Assembly (NCBI RefSeq): GCF_007988805.1
Contig: NZ_BJUV01000019.1
Span: 1 to 64,000 of the forward strand
Length of the DNA: 64,000 bases
Source: Frigoribacterium faeni
Lineage (GTDB): Bacteria > Actinomycetota > Actinomycetes > Actinomycetales > Microbacteriaceae
Direction: 5' to 3'
Part shown: one piece after another, positions 27,274-35,271 of the stretch
How the letters are laid out: each line of letters opens with the position of its first letter
How positions within the stretch are numbered: the first letter of the stretch is position 1
Made by a program: the position numbers and the translations under genes
The notes under the pieces: model-generated
Databases searched by the model: none
What the model saw: the letters and a program-made list of their open reading frames with translations, nothing else
Told to the model about the DNA's origin: nothing

Positions 27274-27942
27274 GTGGCCAACGGCACCAACGACAAGCCC
27301 TCCGTCAAGCAGCAGCGCGACGCCCGACGACAGGAGAAGGTCGCGGCTCTCAAGAAGCAGCAGGAGCGGGCCAGGCGCAACCGCCTCATCGGCATCGTGA
27401 CCGCCTCGGTCGCCGGCGCCGCCGTCGTGGCGCTCGTCGTCGCCTACGTGGTCACCAGCGGACAGCCCCGACAGGACCCCCAGGCGATCGAGATCGACGG
27501 CGTCCAGACCTACTCCGACCTCACGGCGAACCACGTCGCCGGCGCCGTCGACTACGCCATGACTCCCCCGGCCGGCGGCGACCACAACCAGATCTGGCTC
27601 AACTGCGGGGTCTACACCGAGCCCGTCCCGAACGAGAACGCCGTGCACGACCTCGAGCACGGGGCGATCTGGTTCACGTACGACCCCGCCCAGGTGAGCG
27701 ACGCCGAGATCGAGGCCCTGCAGGACTTCGCGCCCGACACGTACGCCGTCGTCTCGCCCTTCGAGGGCCTCGACTCGCCGATGTACGTCTCGGCCTGGGG
27801 CGCGCAGCTGCCGTTCGCGAACGTCACCGACGACGAGGCCTCCGTCTCGGACTTCGTCACCAAGTACTGGAAGTCCGGCGACGCCCCCGAGCCCGGCGCG
27901 CCCTGCACCGGCGGCGTGGACGGCGAGGGCAAGATCGCGTGA
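27274..27942 (+). CDS. DUF3105 family membrane-anchored protein
   Basis: 222 residues from a GTG at 27274, with AGGAC upstream. A basic cytoplasmic part (QQRDARRQEKVAALKKQQERARR) precedes one helix (IGIVTASVAGAAVVALVVAYVV). The DUF3105 domain outside the membrane has IWLNCGVYTEPVPNENAVHDLEHG, the core signature, with a conserved cysteine and histidines that could bind metal. Function unknown. The stop overlaps the GTG of the DUF305 gene by 4 bp. The pair is common in actinobacteria, which suggests a joint extracytoplasmic role. Confidence 0.88.
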   Translation: MANGTNDKPSVKQQRDARRQEKVAALKKQQERARRNRLIGIVTASVAGAAVVALVVAYVVTSGQPRQDPQAIEIDGVQTYSDLTANHVAGAVDYAMTPPAGGDHNQIWLNCGVYTEPVPNENAVHDLEHGAIWFTYDPAQVSDAEIEALQDFAPDTYAVVSPFEGLDSPMYVSAWGAQLPFANVTDDEASVSDFVTKYWKSGDAPEPGAPCTGGVDGEGKIA

Positions 27943-28676
27943 CCGACACGGGGCGTGACGAGGCGACCGACGCGGCGGTGCCGACCCGCGCCTCCCGGGG
28001 GCGTCGACTCCGGCTCGTCGTCGCCGGCGTGCTGACGGTGGCGCTGGTGCTGCTCGTGGGCATCGCCGTCGGCCGGCTGAGCTCGCCGAACCCCGTCACG
28101 CCCGGCACCGAGAGCGTCGAGGCGGGCTTCTCGCGCGACATGCAGGTGCATCACGAGCAGGCCGTGCAGATGGCGATGATCGTGCGCGAACGCACCGACG
28201 ACCCCGCCGTCCGCTCGCTGGCGTACGACATCGCCCTGACGCAGTCCCAGCAGGCGGGCCAGATGTTCGCCTGGCTCGAGCTCTGGAGCCTGCCGCAGGC
28301 GCCGTCCGAACCGACCATGACCTGGATGTCCCGCCCCACGCTCGACGGCGCCTACGGCGACCACGAGCACGAGGCGACCACCGCAGGAGGCACGGGAGGC
28401 ACCGCCACGCCGGTCGCCACCCACGAGCCCGGCGGTCGCATGCCGGGGCTCGCGACCGACGATCAGCTGGCCGCGCTGCAGGCGGCGAGCGGCGTCGAGG
28501 CCGAGCGGCTGTTCCTCACGCTGATGATCGCCCACCACCGCGGCGGCGTCGAGATGGCCGACGCGATCCTCGCCCGCAGCGACGTGCGGCAGGTGCGGGT
28601 CTTCGCGACCGGCATGGTGCAGAGCCAGGAGAGCGAGATCACCGCGATGCAGGAGATGCTGGCCGAACGCGAGTGA
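27939..28676 (+). CDS. DUF305 family extracytoplasmic protein
   Basis: 245 residues. One N-terminal helix (LRLVVAGVLTVALVLLVGIAVG) anchors it. The DUF305 domain is ferritin-like and has two histidine motifs: MQVHHEQAVQMAMIV at about residue 67 and LMIAHHRGGVEMADAI at about 190. A His/Gly-rich stretch (DHEHEATTAGGTGG) lies between them. DUF305 proteins are often associated with copper or other metals, but the reaction is unknown. Translationally coupled to the DUF3105 gene. Confidence 0.88.
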   Translation: MTDTGRDEATDAAVPTRASRGRRLRLVVAGVLTVALVLLVGIAVGRLSSPNPVTPGTESVEAGFSRDMQVHHEQAVQMAMIVRERTDDPAVRSLAYDIALTQSQQAGQMFAWLELWSLPQAPSEPTMTWMSRPTLDGAYGDHEHEATTAGGTGGTATPVATHEPGGRMPGLATDDQLAALQAASGVEAERLFLTLMIAHHRGGVEMADAILARSDVRQVRVFATGMVQSQESEITAMQEMLAERE

Positions 28677-28739
28677 CGCGCCCTCCGACTCCCTGACGGC
28701 GCCCGCGACGACACGGCGTCCGCAGCGACCCGCTCCCCC

Positions 28740-30620
28740 TCACCGCGCCGCCGAGGCCTGCTGCCCGTAGAGCCCCGCGTAGACCCCGCCCCGTGCGACG
28801 AGCTCGTCGTGGCTGCCCCGCTCGACGATGCGCCCCGCGTCGACGACGAAGATCACGTCGGCGTGCCGCACGGTCGAGAGCCGGTGGGCGATGGCGATGG
28901 TGGTGCGCCCACGGGCGGCGGTGTCGAGGGCGTCCTGCACGACGCGCTCGGACACGGTGTCGAGCGCGCTGGTCGCCTCGTCGAGCACGAGCACCGCGGG
29001 GTCCTTGAGGAGCACGCGGGCGATCGCGATGCGCTGCTTCTCGCCGCCGGACAGCCGGTAGCCCCGCTCGCCCACGACTGTGTCGTAGCCGTCGGGGAAC
29101 GATGAGATGGTCTCGTGGATGTTGGCCTGGCGGGCCGCCGCGACGAGCTGCTCGTCGGTCGCGTCGGGGCGCGCGTAGCGGAGGTTCTCGCCGATGGTCG
29201 CGTGGAAGAGGTACGTCTCCTGGCTGACGATGCCGATGTGCTCGATCAGCGACTCGTGCTGCAGGTCGCGGACGTCCGTCCCGGCGAACCGCACCGCGCC
29301 TCCCGACGCCTCGTAGAACCGCGGGATCAGGTACGACACCGTCGTCTTGCCGGCGCCGCTCGGACCCACGAACGCGGCGAACCGGCCCGGCTCGATGTCG
29401 AACGAGACCCCGTCGAGGGTCCGCTGTCCCGGCTCCGCGTCGGGGTACGAGAACGAGACGTCGTCGAACTCGACGCGGCCGAGCGCGGACTCGTCGACGC
29501 GTCGCGCCGAGCCGTCGTCGCTGATCGCCGGGTGCAGGTCGAGGTACTCGAAGATGCGGGCGAACAGCGCGCCGGAGGTCTGCAGGTCGAGGGCCACCCG
29601 CAGGAGCCCCATCAGCGGGAACGTCAGCCGCGCCTGAACCGTGGTGAAGGCCACGATGGTGCCCGCCGTGACCGGGACGTCGCGGAGGATGAGCCAGGCC
29701 GCGACCAGGTAGATGACGGCGGGGATGACCGACAGGAAGATCTGCACGACGGCGAAGAACCACTGGCCGCTCATCTGCTGGCGCACCTGCAGACCGATCT
29801 GCGTGCGGTTCTCGGCCGAGTAGCGCTCGACCTCGGCGCGCTGCTGGTTGAAGCTCTTGGCGAGCAGGATCCCGCTGACGCTCAACGCCTCCTGCGTGAT
29901 GGCGGTCATGTCGCTCAGCGACTCCTGCGTCCTGGTGGCGATGCGCGCCCGCACCTGGCCGACCCGCCGCTGGGCGACGACGAGCAGCGGCAGCAGGATC
30001 ACCGTGACGACGGTCATCTGCCAGCTCAGCACGAGCATCGAGACGAAGGCGGCGATGACCGTGACGGTGTTCCCGAGCACGCTCGAGATCGTGTTGCTTA
30101 AGACGTTGGCGACGCCCCCGACGTCGTTCTGCAGCCGGGACTGGATCACGCCGGTCTTCGTGCGCGTGAAGAAGGCGAGCTCCATCCGCTGGAGGTGCCC
30201 GAACAGCCGGATCCGCAGCGAGCCCATCACCGTGTTTCCGACCGTCGCGGTGAGGTACGTCTGCCAGACGCCGATGCCGGCCGACAGCACCCAGAGCCCG
30301 ATCATGGCTCCGACGAGCTCGAGCAGCACGGGCACGTCGGGGCCGCCGCTCGGGAACAGCCCCCGGTCGAAGGCCTGCTTGGTCAGCAGCGGCGGCAGCA
30401 CGCTGATCGCGGCGCCCACGAAGACGAGGATCACCGTGACGACGAGCGCCCGACGGTGCGGCGCGAAGAGCCCCCGGATGCGGCGGAACAGGTCGGGGAT
30501 CCGCGGCGCGTCGGCGTTCGCGGCCTTCTGTGCGCGGGCGTCGCCGCTCGAGACCCGACCGGGGCGCGTGCCGCCGCCGCGCATCCCGCCGCCCGAGGCG
30601 ACGGAGTCCATCCTGCTCAT
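28740..30620 (-). CDS. ABC transporter, fused permease and ATP-binding protein (lipid/drug exporter type)
   Basis: 626 residues. Soluble lead of about 45 residues, six membrane helices at 55-345 (VVTVILVFVGAAISVLPPLL; FVSMLVLSWQMTVVTVILLPLL), then the ATPase: Walker A VGPSGAGKTTVSYLI, Q-loop region GIVSQETYLFHATIGENLRY, signature YRLSGGEKQRIAIARVL, Walker B AVLVLDEATSALD, switch His in IAIAHRLSTVRHAD. It resembles MsbA/LmrA-like homodimeric exporters. No partner half-transporter gene is adjacent, so a homodimer is likely. Substrate unknown. The divergent gene 142 bp away encodes a LuxR-type regulator. Confidence 0.92.
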   Translation of the reverse strand: MSRMDSVASGGGMRGGGTRPGRVSSGDARAQKAANADAPRIPDLFRRIRGLFAPHRRALVVTVILVFVGAAISVLPPLLTKQAFDRGLFPSGGPDVPVLLELVGAMIGLWVLSAGIGVWQTYLTATVGNTVMGSLRIRLFGHLQRMELAFFTRTKTGVIQSRLQNDVGGVANVLSNTISSVLGNTVTVIAAFVSMLVLSWQMTVVTVILLPLLVVAQRRVGQVRARIATRTQESLSDMTAITQEALSVSGILLAKSFNQQRAEVERYSAENRTQIGLQVRQQMSGQWFFAVVQIFLSVIPAVIYLVAAWLILRDVPVTAGTIVAFTTVQARLTFPLMGLLRVALDLQTSGALFARIFEYLDLHPAISDDGSARRVDESALGRVEFDDVSFSYPDAEPGQRTLDGVSFDIEPGRFAAFVGPSGAGKTTVSYLIPRFYEASGGAVRFAGTDVRDLQHESLIEHIGIVSQETYLFHATIGENLRYARPDATDEQLVAAARQANIHETISSFPDGYDTVVGERGYRLSGGEKQRIAIARVLLKDPAVLVLDEATSALDTVSERVVQDALDTAARGRTTIAIAHRLSTVRHADVIFVVDAGRIVERGSHDELVARGGVYAGLYGQQASAAR

Positions 30621-30762
30621 CCGCTCACGGTACGCCCCCGCGGGCGACGTCATGCGCGCGGGACACCCGCTCGACCGGGGTACAGGAACGTCCCCCCAAT
30701 CCGGGGTTTTCGGCGGAGAACCCTGTTCAAGAAGAAGTCTCAGCTTAGGATGAGGGCGACGG

Positions 30763-32433
30763 ATGGTTGACCCCCATCCCGACGCCGCATTCCTCACACC
30801 CGACGAGGAACTACCCGATGCGGCAGAGGTAGGACCCGTGAACACGCCTGACGAAACGGCCGTCGACTCCCCGAGCGCCGAGATCCAGCCCGCCGACCAC
30901 CGGGCCGCACTCGACGCCATCGAACGCGCCTGGACCACGATCGCGCCGCTGCAGGGGGCCCGACTGCGCGAGGCCATCCGCTCCACCCCCGAGGAGGAGT
31001 GGCGCGGCCGCCCGCGCATCCTGCTCGCCCTCGCCGCCAGCCACCGCTCGATCGGCTCGCGCTCGCGCAGCGCCGCCCTGCCCTGGTTCCGCGGCGTCGC
31101 GAAGGCCATCGACGCCGATCCGGCGATGCCCCTCGACGTCCGAGCCGGCTACCACGTGCATCTCGCGGCCTCGCTCCGCACCCTCGGCAACTTCGTGGTC
31201 GCGCACGAGCACCTCGAGGTCGCCCGCACGATGATCGAGACCGACATCACGGAGTCGATCAGCGCCCGCATCTCGCTGAGCGCGGAGTTCTCGCTGGAGC
31301 TCGGGCTGATCCGGATCCACTACGGCGAGTACGACCAGGCGCAGTTCGCCCTCGGCCTCGCGAGCGGTCTCTCCGAGGAGCACCTGAGCGTCGCCCAACG
31401 CGTGGAGTGCGCGTCGGCGCTGGCCTACGTGGCCATGCTGCTCGGCGACTTCACGCTGGCCGACGAGCACCTCTCGGTCGCCGTGGAGCTGAGCGACGGC
31501 ACCGACCTCATGACCAGCTCGTTCGCCGCGCTCGCCCAGATCACCCGGCTGCAGCTCGCCCTCGAGCGCGACGAGGTGCTCGGCGGCGTCGCGCCGCTGA
31601 TCGACTCGGTCCGGCTGGCCACCCGCGGCAGCGACTGGGAGGCTCTCGGCTGGTTCGCCGAGGCGAACGCGTGCCTCGCCGATCGGCGGTACATCGAGGT
31701 GCTCGACCTGCTCGCGCGCATCACACGGCTGGTCGAGGGCTTCACCGGCCAGCCGACCCTGCCCGGAGCCGTCGCGTCGCTCCGCGCCGAGACGATGCGA
31801 TCGCTCGGTCAGCCTCAGGAGGCGCGTCGTCTGTCGGCACCGCTGGTCCCGACCCCGAGACACATCCAGTGCCCCGGACGGGTCCTGGCGCTCGTCCACC
31901 TCGCCGCGGGAGAGCCCGAGGCCGCCCTCGACGCGCTCGGACCCTGCCTCGCGCTCGGCGACCTGCACAGCGAACGGACCATGCCGCACGTGCACGCCAT
32001 CGTGGCGGCGGCCCACCTCGCGCTCGGCGACGCGGCGCGCGCGGACATCGCGTTCGACCGCGCCCTGCTCGCGGCCGGCCGCAACGGCTCGGTCTGGATG
32101 TTCGCGACGCTCGACCCCGACGTGCTGCGGCACCTGCTCGATCGGGCGGCCCAGCGCGACCAGCCCCCGGTGATCCGCGCGAGCCTGGAGCGCCTCCTCG
32201 GCTCGGCCGTCGACTCCGTCCACCAGCTGGCCGAGCCCCTGAGCGACCGCGAGCTCGTGATCGTCCGCCATCTCGCGACGGGTCAGACCCTCGGCCAGAT
32301 CGGCAGCCAGCTCTACATCTCGGTCAACACGGTGAAGAGCCATGTGCGGAGCATCTACCGCAAGCTCCAGGCGACGTCGCGGCGCGAGGCGATGGCCCGC
32401 GTCCGGCAGCTCGGCCTGCACATCGACGACTGA
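30763..32433 (+). CDS. LuxR-type regulator with a long helical repeat domain
   Basis: 556 residues from ATG 30763 with GAGGG upstream; a GTG at 30838 with the strong GAGGTAGGA site is an alternative. The first 470 residues are alpha-helical and TPR-like (FALGLASGLSEEHLSVAQRVECASALAYVAM and similar blocks). The C-terminus is a LuxR HTH: LSDRELVIVRHLATGQTLGQIGSQLYISVNTVKSHVRSIYRKL. I see no Walker A motif, so it is not a classic LAL-type ATPase regulator. Neighbours are a divergent ABC exporter and a downstream amino-acid permease, 31 bp away and possibly cotranscribed. The signal is unknown. Confidence 0.85.
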   Translation: MVDPHPDAAFLTPDEELPDAAEVGPVNTPDETAVDSPSAEIQPADHRAALDAIERAWTTIAPLQGARLREAIRSTPEEEWRGRPRILLALAASHRSIGSRSRSAALPWFRGVAKAIDADPAMPLDVRAGYHVHLAASLRTLGNFVVAHEHLEVARTMIETDITESISARISLSAEFSLELGLIRIHYGEYDQAQFALGLASGLSEEHLSVAQRVECASALAYVAMLLGDFTLADEHLSVAVELSDGTDLMTSSFAALAQITRLQLALERDEVLGGVAPLIDSVRLATRGSDWEALGWFAEANACLADRRYIEVLDLLARITRLVEGFTGQPTLPGAVASLRAETMRSLGQPQEARRLSAPLVPTPRHIQCPGRVLALVHLAAGEPEAALDALGPCLALGDLHSERTMPHVHAIVAAAHLALGDAARADIAFDRALLAAGRNGSVWMFATLDPDVLRHLLDRAAQRDQPPVIRASLERLLGSAVDSVHQLAEPLSDRELVIVRHLATGQTLGQIGSQLYISVNTVKSHVRSIYRKLQATSRREAMARVRQLGLHIDD

Positions 32434-32464
32434 CCCGGCCGTCGTGGGCTGGTAGCCTCTCGCG

Positions 32465-33910
32465 GTGTCACAGAACCGGTCCTCCCCCTCCTCCCGCTCG
32501 CCCCTCGGTGCCCAGCTGCGCCGGCGGAAGCCCCTCGAGACGTACGTGGCCGAGAGCGAGGCCTCGGCCGACGACGGGCCGCGGATGCGCCGATCGCTCG
32601 GCGTCTGGCACCTGACCGCGATCAGCATCGGCGCCACGCTGGGCACCGGGATCCTCGTCGTGCTCGGCACGGCCGTCCCCCTCGCCGGGCCCGCCGTCTG
32701 GATCGCCTTCGTGCTCGCCGGCGTCGCCGCCCTGCTCTCGGCCCTGTCGTACGCCGAGATGGCCGGCAGCGTGCCCGTGTCGGGCTCGAGCTACAGCTAC
32801 GCCTACGCGACCCTCGGCGAGGGCATCGCCTGGGTCTGCGGGTGGTGCCTCGTGCTCGAGTACGCGGTGTCGGTGGCGGCCGTCGCCGTGGGCGCGGGCC
32901 AGTACGTCAACGAGGCGCTGTCGGTGTTCGGCCTCGCCCTGCCCGACGCCGTCGCCGCTCCGCCCGGGGCCGGCGGGGTGCTCAACCTGCCTGCGGCGGC
33001 GCTCGTCATCGTCGCCATGCTGATCCTCGTGCCGGGAGCCCGAGAGAGCGCCTGGGTGAACACGCTGCTCGTCGTCGTCAAGGTGGCCCTGCTCGTGTTC
33101 TTCGTCGTCGTGGCGTTCACCGCCTTCAGCGCGGGCAACTTCGAACCGCTCGCCCCGATGGGCGCCGCCGGGGTCTCGGCCGCCGCCTCGCGGCTCTTCT
33201 TCTCGTACATCGGGTTCGACGCCGCGTCGACGGCCGGCGAGGAGGCGCGCGACGCCAGACGGGACCTGCCCCGCGCGATCATCGCCTCGATCGTCATCAT
33301 CACCGTGCTGTACATCCTCGTCGCCGTCGCCGCCATCGGCGCGCGCCCGTGGCGGACGTTCACCGACGGCGAGGCGTCGCTCGTCGGCATCGTCGCCGAG
33401 ATCACCGGACAGCCCTGGGTGGCGTTCGTGTTCGCGGTGGCCGCGGTGCTCGCGATCGCGAGCGTCGTGCTGACCGTGCTCTACGGTCAGACCCGGATCT
33501 TCGTATCGATGGCGCGCGACGGACTCGTGCCGCGCATCCTCGGCCGCATCTCGCCCCGCACCCGGACGCCCGTGGCCGGAACGCTGATCGTGGGCGTCGC
33601 CGTCGCGATCGCCGCGGCGCTCATCCCCCTGGGAGCCCTCGCCGACGCGACCAGCATCGGCACCCTCTTCGCCTTCGCCCTGGTCAACGTCTCGGTCATC
33701 TGGCTGCGCCGCAACCGGCCGGAGCTCGACCGCACGTTCCGCGTGCCGCTCTACCCCGTCGTGCCGATCCTCGGCTGCGCCTTCTGCGTGCTCCTGATGG
33801 TGACGCTCGGCTGGATCACCTGGCTGGCGTTCGCCGTGTGGATGCTCGTGGGCACGGGCGTGTACCTCGGCTACGGGCGCCGGCACTCGGTGCTCGACCG
33901 CGCCTCCTGA
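32465..33910 (+). CDS. APC family amino acid permease
   Basis: 481 residues, GTG start. 12 helices with the APC signature near the first: HLTAISIGATLGTGILVVLG, where the GxG loop binds substrate. ALSYAEMAGSVPVSGSSYSYAYATLGEG, FFSYIGFDAASTAGEEARDARRDLPRAI and LYGQTRIFVSMARDGLVPR fit the cationic amino acid transporter subgroup. It probably takes up a basic or small amino acid by proton symport; the substrate is unknown. The reading frame ends in Arg-Ala-Ser, and these last codons are themselves the CGCGCCTCC motif. Confidence 0.92.
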   Translation: MSQNRSSPSSRSPLGAQLRRRKPLETYVAESEASADDGPRMRRSLGVWHLTAISIGATLGTGILVVLGTAVPLAGPAVWIAFVLAGVAALLSALSYAEMAGSVPVSGSSYSYAYATLGEGIAWVCGWCLVLEYAVSVAAVAVGAGQYVNEALSVFGLALPDAVAAPPGAGGVLNLPAAALVIVAMLILVPGARESAWVNTLLVVVKVALLVFFVVVAFTAFSAGNFEPLAPMGAAGVSAAASRLFFSYIGFDAASTAGEEARDARRDLPRAIIASIVIITVLYILVAVAAIGARPWRTFTDGEASLVGIVAEITGQPWVAFVFAVAAVLAIASVVLTVLYGQTRIFVSMARDGLVPRILGRISPRTRTPVAGTLIVGVAVAIAAALIPLGALADATSIGTLFAFALVNVSVIWLRRNRPELDRTFRVPLYPVVPILGCAFCVLLMVTLGWITWLAFAVWMLVGTGVYLGYGRRHSVLDRAS

Positions 33911-33981
33911 GCCCACGCCGCTCCGAGCCCGGCCGCCCCACGCCGCGCTGCCCCGACCACTGCATCGGCTGCGGAGACGGC

Positions 33982-34013
33982 GGAAGGCGCCACCCCGAGG
34001 GGCGGCGCCTTCC
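33982..34013. terminator. Bidirectional terminator between the permease gene and rplL
   Basis: Perfect 10-bp stem GGAAGGCGCC/GGCGCCTTCC with a 12-base loop, between convergent genes. Confidence 0.85.
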
Positions 34014-34034
34014 GTGTGAAGCGGTGAAGCGGAC

Positions 34035-34415
34035 TTACTTGAGGGTGACGGTGGCGCCGGCAGCCTCGAGCTGAGCCTTGGCCTTCTCGGCGGCCTCCTT
34101 GTTGGCGCCCTCGAGGACGGTGCTGGGGGCACCGTCGACGACGGCCTTGGCCTCGCCGAGGCCGAGGCTGGTGAGCGCGCGGACCTCCTTGATGACCTGG
34201 ATCTTCTTGTCGCCGGCAGCCTCGAGGACGACGTCGAAGGAGTCCTTCTCCTCGACCTCTTCAGCGGCGGCGGCGGGGGCGGCACCGGCAGCGGCCACGG
34301 GGGCGGCGGCGGTGACCTCGAAGACCTCTTCGAACTTCTTCACGAAGTCGCTGAGCTCGATGAGCGTGAGCTCCTTGAAAGCCTCGATCAGTTCGTCCTG
34401 CGTGAGCTTCGCCAT
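34035..34415 (-). CDS. rplL: Ribosomal protein bL12 (L7/L12)
   Basis: 126 residues. N-terminal dimer domain ([21 protein letters not shown]), Ala-rich flexible hinge ([20 protein letters not shown]), C-terminal factor-binding domain ([29 protein letters not shown]). It forms the ribosomal stalk that recruits translational GTPases. It lies 49 bp after rplJ and belongs to that unit; the 33982-34013 hairpin ends it. Confidence 0.98.
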   Translation of the reverse strand: MAKLTQDELIEAFKELTLIELSDFVKKFEEVFEVTAAAPVAAAGAAPAAAAEEVEEKDSFDVVLEAAGDKKIQVIKEVRALTSLGLGEAKAVVDGAPSTVLEGANKEAAEKAKAQLEAAGATVTLK

Positions 34416-34464
34416 GGTGTTCTCCTTCTGGTTTTTCTAAAGTTGGGGTTGGTGCGACAGCTGT

Positions 34465-34980
34465 TTAGCTGTCTGCTTCCTGCTTGGCACGCAGCGCCTC
34501 GACCGTGCGAACGGCCTGCGACAGCGGTGCCTGGAACAGGTAAGCAGCGCCGAACAGCGAAGCCTTGAAGGCGCCGGCCAGTTTGCCCAGCAGCACCTCC
34601 CGCGACTCGAGATCGGCGAGCTTCTTGACCTCGTCTGCCGAGAGAGGGTTACCGTCGAAGTAACCGTTCTTCACGATCAGAGCGGGGTGTGCCTTGGCGA
34701 AGTCACGCAGGCCCTTGGCGACGGCGACAGGGTCACCGTGCACGAAGGCGATCGCAGAAGGTCCGACGAGTTCGTCGTCGAACGAGCTGATTCCGGCGTT
34801 GTTCGCCGCGATCTTGCTGAGCGTGTTCTTCACCACGGCGTACGTCGCGTCTGCACTGATGGACTTGCGGAGCTCTTTCAGCTCGGCAACAGTGAGACCG
34901 CGGTACTCGGTGAGCAGAACGGCGGTCGAGTCACGGAAGTTCTCCGTGAGCTCGGCGACCGATGCTTCCTTGTTCGCCAT
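34465..34980 (-). CDS. rplJ: Ribosomal protein uL10
   Basis: 171 residues, ATG 34980. [33 protein letters not shown] at the start and [15 protein letters not shown] are classic uL10. The C-terminal helix that anchors the L12 dimers is present. It binds 23S rRNA at the stalk base and also feeds back on its own mRNA in many bacteria. Transcribed with rplL behind a 0.22-kb leader with an attenuator. Confidence 0.98.
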   Translation of the reverse strand: MANKEASVAELTENFRDSTAVLLTEYRGLTVAELKELRKSISADATYAVVKNTLSKIAANNAGISSFDDELVGPSAIAFVHGDPVAVAKGLRDFAKAHPALIVKNGYFDGNPLSADEVKKLADLESREVLLGKLAGAFKASLFGAAYLFQAPLSQAVRTVEALRAKQEADS

Positions 34981-35204
34981 GGCTCTCCTAAAACGTGGGT
35001 GTGCCGGCAGCCCCTGGGATCCCGATCTGCTCCGACGGATCGCGGACGATCCGCTCAGGGCAAAGAAAAAGCTCCGGCGCAAGGGCACGGAGCTGGATCT
35101 CTTCGAGAAGAGGAACGACTTCACACACCTGCGCTGGTCGCTCTCTCTCGAGAACCTTCGGTGATCGTCTGCGAGCAGGCGACCACAACCGGCGGTCTTG
35201 GGCT
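34981..35204 (-). promoter_or_regulatory. rplJ leader with transcription attenuator (L10-leader type)
   Basis: 224-nt untranslated leader from the predicted start near 35204. On the minus strand it contains several hairpin-capable stretches and an intrinsic terminator at 35062-35094: AGCTCCG and CGGAGCT arms followed by TTTTTCTTT. A T-run this long is rare in the window. The terminator sits about 85 bases before the rplJ start, so most transcripts could end early unless the leader folds otherwise. The known mechanism for such leaders is binding of uL10(L12) to the RNA; that is inferred here. Confidence 0.75.
35062..35094 (-). terminator. Intrinsic terminator inside the rplJ leader
   Basis: Stem AGCTCCG/CGGAGCT (35088-35094 and 35070-35076) with an 11-base loop, followed on the transcript by TTTTTCTTT. 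Confidence 0.85.
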
Positions 35205-35210
35205 TCGATC

Positions 35211-35240
35211 ACAATAGACCGAGGAGGCGCGTCCGCGCAA
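35211..35240 (-). promoter_or_regulatory. Predicted promoter of rplJ-rplL
   Basis: -35 TTGCGC (35235-35240), 18-bp spacer, -10 TATTGT (35211-35216). The -35 box falls in the loop of the terminator hairpin of the upstream kinase gene. Confidence 0.55.
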
Positions 35241-35255
35241 GTCGCGCCTCCTCGG
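35219..35255 (-). terminator. Terminator of the two-component operon
   Basis: Perfect 13-bp stem (35219-35231 with 35243-35255) and an 11-base loop, 17 bases after the kinase stop. Both arms contain the recurrent GGAGGCGCG/CGCGCCTCC word. Confidence 0.75.
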
Positions 35256-35271
35256 CTTCTCGGGATTCCGG

